Shown here piece after piece: positions 8,678 through 17,141 of a DNA stretch of 64,000 bases. How positions within the stretch are numbered: position 1 is the first letter of the stretch; each line of letters opens with the position of its first letter. Position numbers and translations under genes: made by a program. Source of the stretch: Rubrivirga sp. SAORIC476 (GTDB lineage Bacteria > Bacteroidota > Rhodothermia > Rhodothermales > Rubricoccaceae); NCBI RefSeq assembly GCF_002283555.1, contig NZ_MVOI01000011.1:86644-150643 (forward strand), given 5' to 3'. The notes beneath the pieces are model-generated. The model was not told where the DNA came from. It did not search any database and was given only the letters and a program-made list of their open reading frames with translations.

Positions 8678-10273
8678 TCAGGCTACCTCGTGACGGTCGG
8701 CCACCGAGACGTCCTGGCGGATCAGGTCCGCCGCCCGTTCGGCGATCATGAGCGTTGGGGCGTTGGTGTTGCCGTTCGTGATGGTCGGCATCACGGAGGC
8801 GTCCACCACGCGGAGCCCCTCGACGCCGCGCACGCGCAGGTCGGGGTCCACCACCGCGTCGGCGTCCGCCCCCATCCGGCAGGTCCCGACGGGGTGATAG
8901 AGGGTCTCGGAGGTCTCGCGGACGTGGCGCTCCAGGTCGGCGGTGTCGAACGAGGCCGGGCCGGGGAGCAGCATCTCCCCGCGGAAGCGGTCGAGCGGCC
9001 CCGCCTCGGCGATCTCGCGGGCCAGCCGAAGGCCCGCGACCAGCACGTCTACATCGGCCTGCTCGGCGAGCGCCGCCGGGTCGATGGCCGGGTGCACCGT
9101 CGGGTCGGCCGAGCGGAGGGTCAGGCGACCCCGGCTCTTCGGACGCACGAGCGTCGGCCCGATGGAGAAGCCGTGGTCGGTGGGCGGGGTCAGGCCGTGG
9201 TCCTGGAAGAGGATCGGCGCGACGTGGAACTGGAGATCGGGCACGCCGCCCGCCCCGTGGGAATCGACGAACAGGCCCGCCTCGGCGATGTTGGACGACA
9301 GCATCCCCCGCCGGGTAACGAGGTAGCGCAAGACGCTGCTGATGCTCTCGGCGTTGACGAGCGAGACGGGCTCGCGGAGCGCGAAGTGCAGCCCGGTGAT
9401 CAGGTGGTCGTGCAGGTTGTCGCCCACCGCGGGCCGGTCCACCACGACGTCGAGGCCGAGGGCCCGAAGGTCGTCGGCGGGGCCGATGCCGGAGAGCATC
9501 AGGATCTGGGGCGAGTTGACGGCGCCGCCGCAGACGATCACCTCGCGGTCGGCGTAGACCGTCTCGATGCGCCCATCCTGCACGATCTCGACGCCGACGG
9601 CGCGGCCGTGCTCGATCACCACCCGGCGCACCAGCGCGCCCGTCCGCACGGTCAGGTTCTGCCGCCGACGCGCGGGCTTGAGGAACGCGGTCGCCGCCGA
9701 CGCTCGGCGCCCGGCCTTCTGGGTGAGCTGGTAGAGTCCGGCGCCAGCCTGCTGCTCGCCATTGAAGTCGGCTGTGCGCGGCATTCCGGCCGCGACCGCC
9801 GCCTCGATGAACGCGAGGCTGACCGGGCTCGGGTCCTTCGGGTCCTCGATCCGGAGCGGACCTCCCGCGCCGTGATAGGCCGAGGCGCCGCGGACGTTGT
9901 CCTCGCTCCGCTTGAAGTATGGCAGCGCGTCTGCGAACCCCCAGCCGTCGCAGCCATCAGCGGCCCAGCCGTCGAAGTCAGCATGGTGACCGCGGATGTA
10001 GATCATCGCGTTGATCGACGACGACCCGCCGAGCACCTTGCCGCGCGGCCAGTAGAGGGCGCGGTTCGCGGCGCCCGCCTGGGGCTCGGTGTGGTAGTTC
10101 CAGTCGGCGTCCGTCTGGAACAGCCGCGAGAACGTCGCCGGGATGTGGATCTCCGGGTGGTGGTCGCGGTCGCCTGCTTCGAGGAGCAGGACGGAGTGAT
10201 CGGGGTCCTCGCTCAGCCGGGCGGCGAGGACGCACCCCGCCGTGCCCCCTCCCACGATGATGTAGTCGGTCAT
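8678..10273 (-). CDS. GMC-family FAD oxidoreductase (choline/alcohol dehydrogenase-like)
   Basis: 531 residues from ATG 10273. FAD-binding Rossmann motif IIVGGGTAGCVLAARLSED at the N-terminus, the GMC signature WPRGKVLGGSSSINAMIYIRG near residue 80-100, and a C-terminal catalytic His-Asn pair region (YHPVGTCRMG and MPTITNGNTNAPTLMIAE). It should oxidise an alcohol with FAD; choline dehydrogenase is the common annotation, but the substrate cannot be assigned and there is no betaine gene nearby. The start is preferred over a codon 27 nt upstream because the Rossmann motif begins immediately after it. Confidence 0.92.
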   Translation of the reverse strand: MTDYIIVGGGTAGCVLAARLSEDPDHSVLLLEAGDRDHHPEIHIPATFSRLFQTDADWNYHTEPQAGAANRALYWPRGKVLGGSSSINAMIYIRGHHADFDGWAADGCDGWGFADALPYFKRSEDNVRGASAYHGAGGPLRIEDPKDPSPVSLAFIEAAVAAGMPRTADFNGEQQAGAGLYQLTQKAGRRASAATAFLKPARRRQNLTVRTGALVRRVVIEHGRAVGVEIVQDGRIETVYADREVIVCGGAVNSPQILMLSGIGPADDLRALGLDVVVDRPAVGDNLHDHLITGLHFALREPVSLVNAESISSVLRYLVTRRGMLSSNIAEAGLFVDSHGAGGVPDLQFHVAPILFQDHGLTPPTDHGFSIGPTLVRPKSRGRLTLRSADPTVHPAIDPAALAEQADVDVLVAGLRLAREIAEAGPLDRFRGEMLLPGPASFDTADLERHVRETSETLYHPVGTCRMGADADAVVDPDLRVRGVEGLRVVDASVMPTITNGNTNAPTLMIAERAADLIRQDVSVADRHEVA

Positions 10274-10296
10274 GTCAGATGGATTGACGCAGTGCG

Positions 10297-10324
10297 GCAA
10301 CGTACCGCCGCCGCACCTCGTTCA
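10297..10324 (-). promoter_or_regulatory. Putative promoter of the GMC oxidoreductase gene
   Basis: On the minus strand a TTG is followed after 17 nt by TACGTTGC, whose 3' edge lies 24 nt before the start codon. The arrangement resembles the other -10-like boxes in the window. There is no experimental support. Confidence 0.35.
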
Positions 10325-10401
10325 CAACGGCCTCCGCCCGCGCGCTCGTGCCGGGGGATCTCCCACGCTCTGGGTCCGCGGCGACCGCGCCCCGAGACGG
10401 G

Positions 10402-11556
10402 TCAGCCCGCCACCGGCCACCCGTCCCCGGCGTCGAGCCGCACCGCGACGGTGCCCCGCAACAGCCCCTCCAGGTCACGTCCGACAAAGTCGTACCGCCA
10501 GCCCGGGAAGGCGTCCGCGACCGCATCCGGCCCCGCCTCGACGATGGCAGCGAGTTGGGCCTTGGTGGCGACGAGCGCCGAGTCGATGTCCTCCCGCTCG
10601 CACCGCCCGGCCAGGAAGCCCTGGGCGACCAGCAGGCGCGCGGCGCGCTTCTCGTCCTCCGGCCCCGGCCGACCGCGGCGCTGGACGCGCTCCGGCTCCG
10701 CCTCGGCGCCCGCCTGGACGGCGTCGAGGAGACCGTCGGCGTAGCGGGCGACCTGGCGGTCGGTGAGGCGGAGTCGACGCAAATCGTCCGCAGTCTCCGG
10801 CATCCGGTCGGCGATGGCCGCCAGGGCCTCGTCTGGCAGCACCATGCGGCGTGTCCGGTCCAGGTCCCGCGCCTCCACCTCGCGCCACGCGGCGACGGCC
10901 CGAAGCACGGCGCGCTGGCGGCCCGACATGCGCCCGATGCCGCGCACCTTGAGGCGGTCGACGGCGTCGTTCGGGTCGGACTCCTCGAACAGCGAGGGAT
11001 CATTGTAGCGCTCCATCTCGGCGTCCACCCACTCGGCGCGCCCCCGCGCCTGGGCCTCGTCGCGGAGCTTCTGGTACACGTCGAGGAGGTAGCGCACGTC
11101 GTCCTCGGCGTAGCGCGCCTGCGAATCCGTGAGCGGGCGCTTGAGCCAGTTGGACCGTGTCTCCCCCTTGTCGAGGCGGATCCCGACGGCCCACTCGACG
11201 AGATCCTGCAGCGACGCCGTCGCGGTCTGCCCAACGAGCCCGGCCGCGCGCTGCGTGTCGAACGAGTTCACCGGCAGCGTGCCCGTCGCCCGCGCGAGGA
11301 TCTGGAGATCCTGGGTCGCGTCGTGGAGCACCTTCACCACAGAGGGGTCCGCGAGCACCTCACCGAGCGCGCCCATCTGCCCCTCCAACGCGATCGTATC
11401 GATCAGATGGACGTCGTCCCCCCCGAGGCCGACCTGGATGAGGCCGAGGCCGGGGTAGTAGCTCCGCTCCCAGACGAACTCGGTGTCGAGGGCGACAGCG
11501 GGGAGCGTCCGGGCTCGGTCGCAGAGGGCTTCCAGTCGGTCGGTCGTGTCGATCAT
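10402..11556 (-). CDS. rnd: Ribonuclease D
   Basis: 384 residues; a DEDDy 3'-5' exoribonuclease of tRNA maturation. Exo I motif VALDTEFVWERSYYPGLGL (DxE), Exo II VVKVLHDATQDLQIL, Exo III RYAEDDVRYLL (Y...D). A C-terminal HRDC-like helical domain follows (LTDRQVARYADGLLDAV, residues 260-300). The start at 11556 (MIDTTDRLEALC) lies 2 nt after the preceding stop and gives the expected length. It is the last gene of the five-gene operon that begins at 15835. Confidence 0.95.
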   Translation of the reverse strand: MIDTTDRLEALCDRARTLPAVALDTEFVWERSYYPGLGLIQVGLGGDDVHLIDTIALEGQMGALGEVLADPSVVKVLHDATQDLQILARATGTLPVNSFDTQRAAGLVGQTATASLQDLVEWAVGIRLDKGETRSNWLKRPLTDSQARYAEDDVRYLLDVYQKLRDEAQARGRAEWVDAEMERYNDPSLFEESDPNDAVDRLKVRGIGRMSGRQRAVLRAVAAWREVEARDLDRTRRMVLPDEALAAIADRMPETADDLRRLRLTDRQVARYADGLLDAVQAGAEAEPERVQRRGRPGPEDEKRAARLLVAQGFLAGRCEREDIDSALVATKAQLAAIVEAGPDAVADAFPGWRYDFVGRDLEGLLRGTVAVRLDAGDGWPVAG

Positions 11557-11558
11557 GC

Positions 11559-12149
11559 TCAGTCGGTCGTCTGCTTGAGGGCGCACCCGAAGGCCTGGGT
11601 GCGCTGGACCTCGATGGGCAACCCGGCGACACTCTGGTCCATCGCCTGCGCGAGGTAGGGCACCCGGACGCGGTCCGCCGAGGCGGGGCTGTCGTCCAGC
11701 GTCCCGTCGTAGCGCAGCACGCGGCCGGCGTCGAAAAAGAACACGTGGGGCGCGCTGGTCGCCCCGAAGGCGCTCGCCAGCGCGCCGCTGGGGTCGGCGA
11801 GGTACGGCATCACCAGCCCCGCACCGGTGGCGTACTCGCGCGACGCCGTCGCCGACTCACGGTCCGACTGTGCCGGGTCGTTCGCATTCACCAGCACGAA
11901 CCCGATGCCCGCGGGCGTGTAGCGCTCCGCCAGATCGGCGAGGCGGGGCGCGTAGCGGTCGGTCCACGGGCAGGCGTTGCTCCAGAACACGACCACGAGG
12001 CCCGCCGCGCCCGCCGAGGCGGACAGGGTCGTCTGGGAGCCGTCGGCGGAGGCCAGCGCGGCGTCGGCCATGGGGAGCGCGTCGCCGTAGGTGATGCCCT
12101 GAGCGGACGCGCCCGAAGCCAGGAGGAGGACGAGGAGGAGTCGGAGCAT
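11559..12149 (-). CDS. Exported thioredoxin-fold redoxin (single-Cys NACPW type)
   Basis: 196 residues with a signal peptide (MLRLLLVLLLASGASAQG). The fold core is VVVFWSNACPWTDRYAPRLADL, an AhpC/TSA-like site with one Cys in CPW instead of CxxC, and a second Cys sits near the C-terminus (FGCALK). This pattern is common in the exported 'thioredoxin family' proteins of Bacteroidota, which probably act as periplasmic peroxidases or thiol reductases. The ATG overlaps the stop of the TlpA-like gene by one base, so the two are coupled. Confidence 0.85.
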   Translation of the reverse strand: MLRLLLVLLLASGASAQGITYGDALPMADAALASADGSQTTLSASAGAAGLVVVFWSNACPWTDRYAPRLADLAERYTPAGIGFVLVNANDPAQSDRESATASREYATGAGLVMPYLADPSGALASAFGATSAPHVFFFDAGRVLRYDGTLDDSPASADRVRVPYLAQAMDQSVAGLPIEVQRTQAFGCALKQTTD

Positions 12150-12685
12150 CAGGAGGAGGAGCGGGCGGCGTCGACGGAGGCGGCCAGTTCGTCGTAGCTC
12201 ATCTCCCCGACGTGCGTGTCCTGCACGATGCCGTCCCCGTCGAGAATCATGGTGATGGGGAGCGCGCCGCCCACCATGGGGTTGAGCTGTGACGTGAGGT
12301 CGCCGGGGCCGGTGTAGAGGTAGGACGGGTCGGTGACCTCGTGCTCGGCCAGGAACGCGCGAATGGCCGGGTACGCGCTCGCCTCCTGGATGGCCACGAA
12401 CCGGACATGCACGTTCTGGTCGGCCATCTCCTCGTCGAAGCGCACGAACTCGGGGAACTCGGTCCGGCACGGGCCGCACCACGTCGCCCAGAAGTTGAGC
12501 ACCACCACGTCGGCCTCCATCGTCACCACGTCGTCGATGAGCGCTTCAGCGCTCACGACCTCGACGATGGGCAGGTCGGCCCCGGGACCGTCCGCCGTCG
12601 CGGCGTCTGAAGGGGACGATTCGGGAACAGGATCGGACGCGCAGCCGACGGCGGCGAGAAGCGGGAGGAAGAGCAGGAGACGCAT
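12149..12685 (-). CDS. TlpA-like thiol-disulfide oxidoreductase lipoprotein
   Basis: 178 residues. Lipoprotein signal with lipobox LAAVGC (Cys15), a short disordered linker, then a thioredoxin domain with the active site NFWATWCGPCRTEF (Cys70, Cys73) and a cis-Pro loop in GALPITMILDGDG. It should act as a membrane-anchored periplasmic reductase, for example in cytochrome c maturation; the heptaheme cytochrome at 47-49 kb would be a possible client, but they are not linked. The start at 12685 gives the lipobox; the longer frame would run into the M14 gene. Confidence 0.9.
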   Translation of the reverse strand: MRLLLFLPLLAAVGCASDPVPESSPSDAATADGPGADLPIVEVVSAEALIDDVVTMEADVVVLNFWATWCGPCRTEFPEFVRFDEEMADQNVHVRFVAIQEASAYPAIRAFLAEHEVTDPSYLYTGPGDLTSQLNPMVGGALPITMILDGDGIVQDTHVGEMSYDELAASVDAARSSS

Positions 12686-12737
12686 GGAGGACAGGCAGGC
12701 GGACGGGCACAACGCGCCGTCGCGACAGGAAGTGCCG

Positions 12738-14330
12738 TTAGCGAGCCGGGATTCGCTGGATGGGCACACGGTCCTCGGCGAGCGCGCCGGCCAGCACCCC
12801 CCACGCGACGAGGCCGTCGTCGGAGCGGGGCTCCAGAAGCATCACCACGAGGCGCCCCAGTTGCTGGTCCACCGGGACGATCAGGCCCGCCCCGGACACG
12901 CCGGCGGGGGCCTCCTCCCAGGTCCCGAACACCTCTTGCATCCGCACGTCCTGGAACGCGCGCGCGGCCGTGCGGACACTGTCGACTCGGAAGCGCTGCG
13001 CCCCCGCTTCGGGAAAACGACCCGGTCGGTACTGGATGCCGTGCCCGTCGAGCAGCGGCGCGACCGTGTCGGCGACCTCGCTCGAAACCAGGTAGGCCGT
13101 CGGCGCCGTGACGGTTTCCGACGGCGCGAAGCGAACGTAGGCGGGCATTGTCTCGGGCGTGCGCACGTCGCGGCGCTGGTACATCGGCGATCCGGTGACA
13201 GGGTGCGCGAGCGTGTCGACGGCGCCGAGCAGGATCTCGACCGGCTCCGGCAGCGCCTCCCAGGTCGCGCGGACGGCGACCGTCTGCCCCATCACTCGCT
13301 CCGCGTCCGCCTCGGCCACCCGCTGGCGGACGTGGGTCGCCTCCGCCCAGACCCGGTCCACGATCTCCTCCACGAACCGCCGCGACACGGCCACGCGCTC
13401 GCCGTAGGACGCATAGCTGTACGACTCCGACAGGATCCCGTAGCGCCCCCGCACGCCGACGTAGTTGGAGGAATAGCGGGGCTGGGGGCTGTACGAGTAC
13501 CAGCCCCGCGGCGCGGTCGTCTCCTCCCCGAACGCGCCCGGCACGTTGCCGTAGTGGTACGTCGCGAAGTCGTCGGATGCCAGGATCGCGTCCGAGATCG
13601 ACGGCAGCCAGCGATCCCACAGGTCGGCGTCGAGCCCCGCGGGCGTGTTGGGCGAGAGGCCGGGCGCATACGTCAGGTGATAGCCCATGAACGTCCCGTT
13701 GGTCGTGTGAAGGTCGACCACCACGTGCGGGTCCGCGTCGCGGATCAGACCGACCAGCGCACGCGCCTCGGGCGAGGCGAGCTTCATAAAGTCGCGATTC
13801 AGGTCGAGGCCGTCGGCGTTGGGACGCTGTCCCATCCCCTCCACCGGACCGAGTTGGTACGGACGGTTGTCGTAGCCGACACGCTCGTTGCCGTCCGCGT
13901 TGTAGATGGGCGCGACCATCAGGACCAGCGAGTCGGGCCACGCTGCGTGCGCGCCAGCGGACACGTCGCGGAGCAGTTCGAGCATGGCGTCCTTGCCGTC
14001 AGTCTCGCCCGCGTGGATGGTGGCGAAGACGAGCACGCGCGTCTTGCCCGTCGCGCGGACGGCCTCGGCCGTGGCCGCCTCGGCGCCCCAGACGACGAGC
14101 GGGAGGTCGCGCCCCTCGACCGTCCGCCCGAACGTACCGAGGCGGAGGTCGCTGTCGGCCGCGACGAGCGCCAGCACCTCGCGCACCTGGTCGTAGGTGG
14201 CTGTGCAGCTGTAGTCGCACGCCTCGGCGGGTGTCACCAGGCCGGGCGACGCGGACACCGAGGCGGGCGGGGCGACGGAGGCGCAGCCCGCCGCGACGGC
14301 TGCCAACAGTGGGAGGACGAGTCGGGTCAC
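12738..14330 (-). CDS. M14-family zinc carboxypeptidase lipoprotein
   Basis: 530 residues, GTG start at 14330 inside the stop of the symporter gene (GTGA overlap). Lipoprotein signal LLAAVAAGC (Cys16). Zinc ligands of the M14 fold: HAGETDGKD (His106, Glu109) and VVVDLHTTNG (His208); the DLNRDF motif lies between. The probable catalytic Glu sits in YGILSESYSY. It should trim C-terminal residues of peptides at the cell surface, and its coupling to an upstream Na+ symporter suggests uptake of the released amino acids, which is an inference. The roughly 190-residue C-terminal part has no recognised domain. Confidence 0.9.
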   Translation of the reverse strand: MTRLVLPLLAAVAAGCASVAPPASVSASPGLVTPAEACDYSCTATYDQVREVLALVAADSDLRLGTFGRTVEGRDLPLVVWGAEAATAEAVRATGKTRVLVFATIHAGETDGKDAMLELLRDVSAGAHAAWPDSLVLMVAPIYNADGNERVGYDNRPYQLGPVEGMGQRPNADGLDLNRDFMKLASPEARALVGLIRDADPHVVVDLHTTNGTFMGYHLTYAPGLSPNTPAGLDADLWDRWLPSISDAILASDDFATYHYGNVPGAFGEETTAPRGWYSYSPQPRYSSNYVGVRGRYGILSESYSYASYGERVAVSRRFVEEIVDRVWAEATHVRQRVAEADAERVMGQTVAVRATWEALPEPVEILLGAVDTLAHPVTGSPMYQRRDVRTPETMPAYVRFAPSETVTAPTAYLVSSEVADTVAPLLDGHGIQYRPGRFPEAGAQRFRVDSVRTAARAFQDVRMQEVFGTWEEAPAGVSGAGLIVPVDQQLGRLVVMLLEPRSDDGLVAWGVLAGALAEDRVPIQRIPAR

Positions 14331-15835
14331 GAGGGGTCGGAGGGGACGAGACGGCGGACCATCCACGAGTTGAGGGCGAAGAACGCGCCGAGCGCGAGGC
14401 CCCACTGCACGAGGCACGACATGGCGCTGTACGGCTCCAGCGGGTCCCACCAGCGGCTCGTGAAGTCGGTCGTCGTGGCGAGATACAGCCACCAGCCCAG
14501 CAGCACGACGGCCTGGAACGGGATCGCCACCTTCATCCAGGCGCTCCAGAGGCGCGGCAGCGCCCAGTCGGTCTCGGTCGCGATCTCCTCCCGGAGCCGA
14601 TCGGCCCCGTAGCGGATCACGGCGTACGCGATGAACGCGCCCGACAGCATCAGCGCGACGCCCCAGACGAAGTCCTGGTTGCCGAAGAAGCGGTCCGACA
14701 GCGCGCTCGGCACGCCCACCAGGAACGCCACGACGCCGACGCCGACGACCGCCTTGGTGCGCGGTGCCCCCAGGTCGACCACCACGCGGGTGGACAGTTC
14801 GATCATCGAGATCAGGCTGGAGAGCGCAGCGAAGGTGAGCGCGAGGAAGAACAGTACCGCGAGCGGGGCCCCCAGCGGCATCTCCGCGAACAGCGCGGGC
14901 ATCCAGATGAACGTGAGGCCCGTGCCGCGCTCGCCGCTGGTCCGCATCACGTCCAGCACCTCCGGCTGGCTCATCTGTGGCCCCAGCACGGCGAAGGCGA
15001 TGCCGAAGATCATGATGCCTGCCAGCAGCGATACCACGTTGTTGCCGACGCCCGTCAGCACCGCGTTGCGGACGACGCCGTCCTCCTTGCGCATATAGGC
15101 GGCGTAGGTCAGGATCAGGCCCCAGCCCGCGCCCGTGTCCCAGGCGTTCTGCGTGAGCGCCTCCAGCCACGTCGAGGGCGCCGCGAGCGTGCCCCAGTCG
15201 GGCGTGAACAGGTAGGCGATGCCCGCACCTGCGCCCGGCAGCGTCACCGCTCGGACCACGGCCACCACCACGATGGCGAGCAACGTCGGCACCAGGATCT
15301 TGTTGGCCTTCTCGATGGTGCCCACGCCGCCGCGGACGGCCAGCACGCCCAGCCCCATCATCGCGGCGTGCAGCACGATCGGCCAGGGCGACGCCTGGAA
15401 CGCCTGCCATGCCGCGAGTGAGGACTCGCTCGTCACGGGCAGCCCCGAGGCCAGCGAGGTGGCCATGAAGTAGGCGCACCAGCCCGCCACCACGCTGTAG
15501 TAGCACATGATGGCCGCCGCCACGAACGCCACGAACGCCCCCAGCCACGCCACCTTCGGCCCGGCCAGCTTCGCGAACGTGCCCACGACTCCCATCCGCC
15601 CGCGCTGCCCGAGCGCGTACTCGGCGATGATGAGCGGGATGCTCCACACCAGCAGGAAGACCAGCCACGCGACCAGGAACGCCCCGGCCCCGCCGTCCCC
15701 CGCGTTCGACGCCGCGATCCGCGGGAAGCGCCAGATGTTGCCTGTGCCGACGGCGATGCCGAGCACGCTCAGGATGAGGCCCCAGCGGGACGTGAAGCGG
15801 GCGGACGAGGAGGCGTCGGCGGTCGGAGAAGCCAT
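14327..15835 (-). CDS. Sodium-dependent amino-acid/neurotransmitter symporter (SNF/NSS family)
   Basis: 502 residues with about twelve hydrophobic segments. TM1 has the NSS signature GIAVGTGNIWRFPRIA near residue 25-40; GQRGRMGVVG follows after TM2. The family couples Na+ (and often Cl-) entry to uptake of amino acids such as Leu, Trp or Tyr; the substrate is not readable. It is the first gene of the operon to RNase D and overlaps the M14 peptidase by 4 nt. Confidence 0.93.
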   Translation of the reverse strand: MASPTADASSSARFTSRWGLILSVLGIAVGTGNIWRFPRIAASNAGDGGAGAFLVAWLVFLLVWSIPLIIAEYALGQRGRMGVVGTFAKLAGPKVAWLGAFVAFVAAAIMCYYSVVAGWCAYFMATSLASGLPVTSESSLAAWQAFQASPWPIVLHAAMMGLGVLAVRGGVGTIEKANKILVPTLLAIVVVAVVRAVTLPGAGAGIAYLFTPDWGTLAAPSTWLEALTQNAWDTGAGWGLILTYAAYMRKEDGVVRNAVLTGVGNNVVSLLAGIMIFGIAFAVLGPQMSQPEVLDVMRTSGERGTGLTFIWMPALFAEMPLGAPLAVLFFLALTFAALSSLISMIELSTRVVVDLGAPRTKAVVGVGVVAFLVGVPSALSDRFFGNQDFVWGVALMLSGAFIAYAVIRYGADRLREEIATETDWALPRLWSAWMKVAIPFQAVVLLGWWLYLATTTDFTSRWWDPLEPYSAMSCLVQWGLALGAFFALNSWMVRRLVPSDPS

Positions 15836-15937
15836 GCGGGATCGGAGGTCAGCGGGCGGAATGGTCGGGGTCTGGGAGCCGTCGCAGCCTGGGCCCCGTC
15901 GCGGATCTCCGCCTGCGCTCGGTCCCGTCAGGGAGGG

Positions 15938-16972
15938 CTAGAGTTGGTCCAAACTCGTCCATCCGCCGGACGACGGCGCCTCACCGGATGACGAAGGCGG
16001 GGTGTCGGCCGCCGCCTCATTCGAGGGGAGCATCGGGCGAGCGAAGAGCGCCGCCGGGATCGCGGTCGGGTCTGCGGCCTCCGTCGCCGCGTGCACAGGC
16101 GTCGCACCGGCCACCGGCTCGGCGGGAGCCGCCGCCTGCGAGCGGGACTCGACCGGGACCGGCGTCGCCGCCTCGGGTGCCGACAGGGAGGGCGCCGAGG
16201 CGACCTGCCCGTCGCCCGACCCGAACACGTACCCGGAGATCTCCTCGGCTGCCGCCGTGTAGTCGACCGCCCCGCGGGTCGTGTGGCGCGAGTCGAACAC
16301 CGTCCGCCCGTCGCGGCTGGCGACGGCGAGCGACGAGGAGGTCCGGATGGCGGTCGAGAGGACGGCGTCGCCGTACTTGGCCCGGAGGTACTCGGCGTAG
16401 CGCGCGTGCCGGTTGAGGCGCGCGTCGACCTGCGTGAGGAGGAAGCGCGGCGGCGCGAGACGCGGGTTGAGCTTGTCCTGCACGAGGCCCGCCGTCTGCC
16501 ACGTCTGCTCGGCGCCCACCACCGGCTGGTATTCCGGCGTGACCGGGATCACCACGTGGTCGGACGCGACGAGCGCGTTCATGGTGTAGACCGACAGGGC
16601 CGCCGCCGTGTCGAGCAGGAGCAGGTCGTAGTCGTGACCGGCTCGCACCGTCTCACGGAGCCACAGCACGTCGGTCGGGCGCGTCAGGCGGCGCAGCGAG
16701 CGCGTGAGCGCCATCGAGGACCCGATCAGATCGAAGCCGCTCACGGAGTGGACGGGGAACGACCGGAGGTCCGCCTCGCCGTCCAAGAGGCCCAGCGCGG
16801 AGTGCTCCGGCGGGGGCTCCGGCGCTCCCAGCATGCGGGTCAGAAAGCCCTGCGGGTCGAGGTCGACCACGAGGACGCGCTTCCCCTGCCGCCCCAGCGC
16901 GGCGGCCAGGTGGATCGAGGTGGTGGTCTTCCCGGTCCCCCCCTTGTGATTGCAGACTGTCAGAACAGGCAC
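15938..16972 (-). CDS. ParA/MinD-type P-loop ATPase with disordered C-terminal tail
   Basis: 344 residues. Deviant Walker A at the N-terminus (CNHKGGTGKTTTSIHLA, residues 7-23), VLVVDLDPQG, the switch region YDLLLLDTAAALS. Homology ends near residue 250; the last 90 residues are Ala/Pro/Ser-rich and look disordered. No ParB or parS-like cluster is seen beside it, so it may position another cargo rather than segregate the chromosome. It is monocistronic, with a TATCTTGG box 22 nt upstream. Confidence 0.88.
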   Translation of the reverse strand: MPVLTVCNHKGGTGKTTTSIHLAAALGRQGKRVLVVDLDPQGFLTRMLGAPEPPPEHSALGLLDGEADLRSFPVHSVSGFDLIGSSMALTRSLRRLTRPTDVLWLRETVRAGHDYDLLLLDTAAALSVYTMNALVASDHVVIPVTPEYQPVVGAEQTWQTAGLVQDKLNPRLAPPRFLLTQVDARLNRHARYAEYLRAKYGDAVLSTAIRTSSSLAVASRDGRTVFDSRHTTRGAVDYTAAAEEISGYVFGSGDGQVASAPSLSAPEAATPVPVESRSQAAAPAEPVAGATPVHAATEAADPTAIPAALFARPMLPSNEAAADTPPSSSGEAPSSGGWTSLDQL

Positions 16973-16994
16973 ATGAGCCGTGGCGAGCGAGGCG

Positions 16995-17002
16995 CCAAGA
17001 TA
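16995..17002 (-). promoter_or_regulatory. Putative -10 box of the parA-like gene
   Basis: Minus-strand TATCTTGG, 22 nt before the start codon, with the same sequence class and spacing as the boxes before adk and the cytochrome gene. No clear -33 element. Confidence 0.38.
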
Positions 17003-17141
17003 GACCGGTGTTCGGGAAGTGGCGACCGACGGCGCCGGGCCGGCTGGGGGATGCCCCGAGGTGTATGGGAGGGGCTCTCACGAGCACTGGTTAAGGCACC
17101 ACGCATTCGCCCGATACCCAACCAGCCCCCACCCCGGTTCG

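Noticed and set aside
12738..15668. A single 976-codon minus-strand frame spanning the M14 peptidase and the symporter region
   Set aside because: Only its 3' part is the peptidase; upstream of 14330 it runs out of frame through the symporter. The GTG overlapping the symporter stop and giving a lipobox is the better start.
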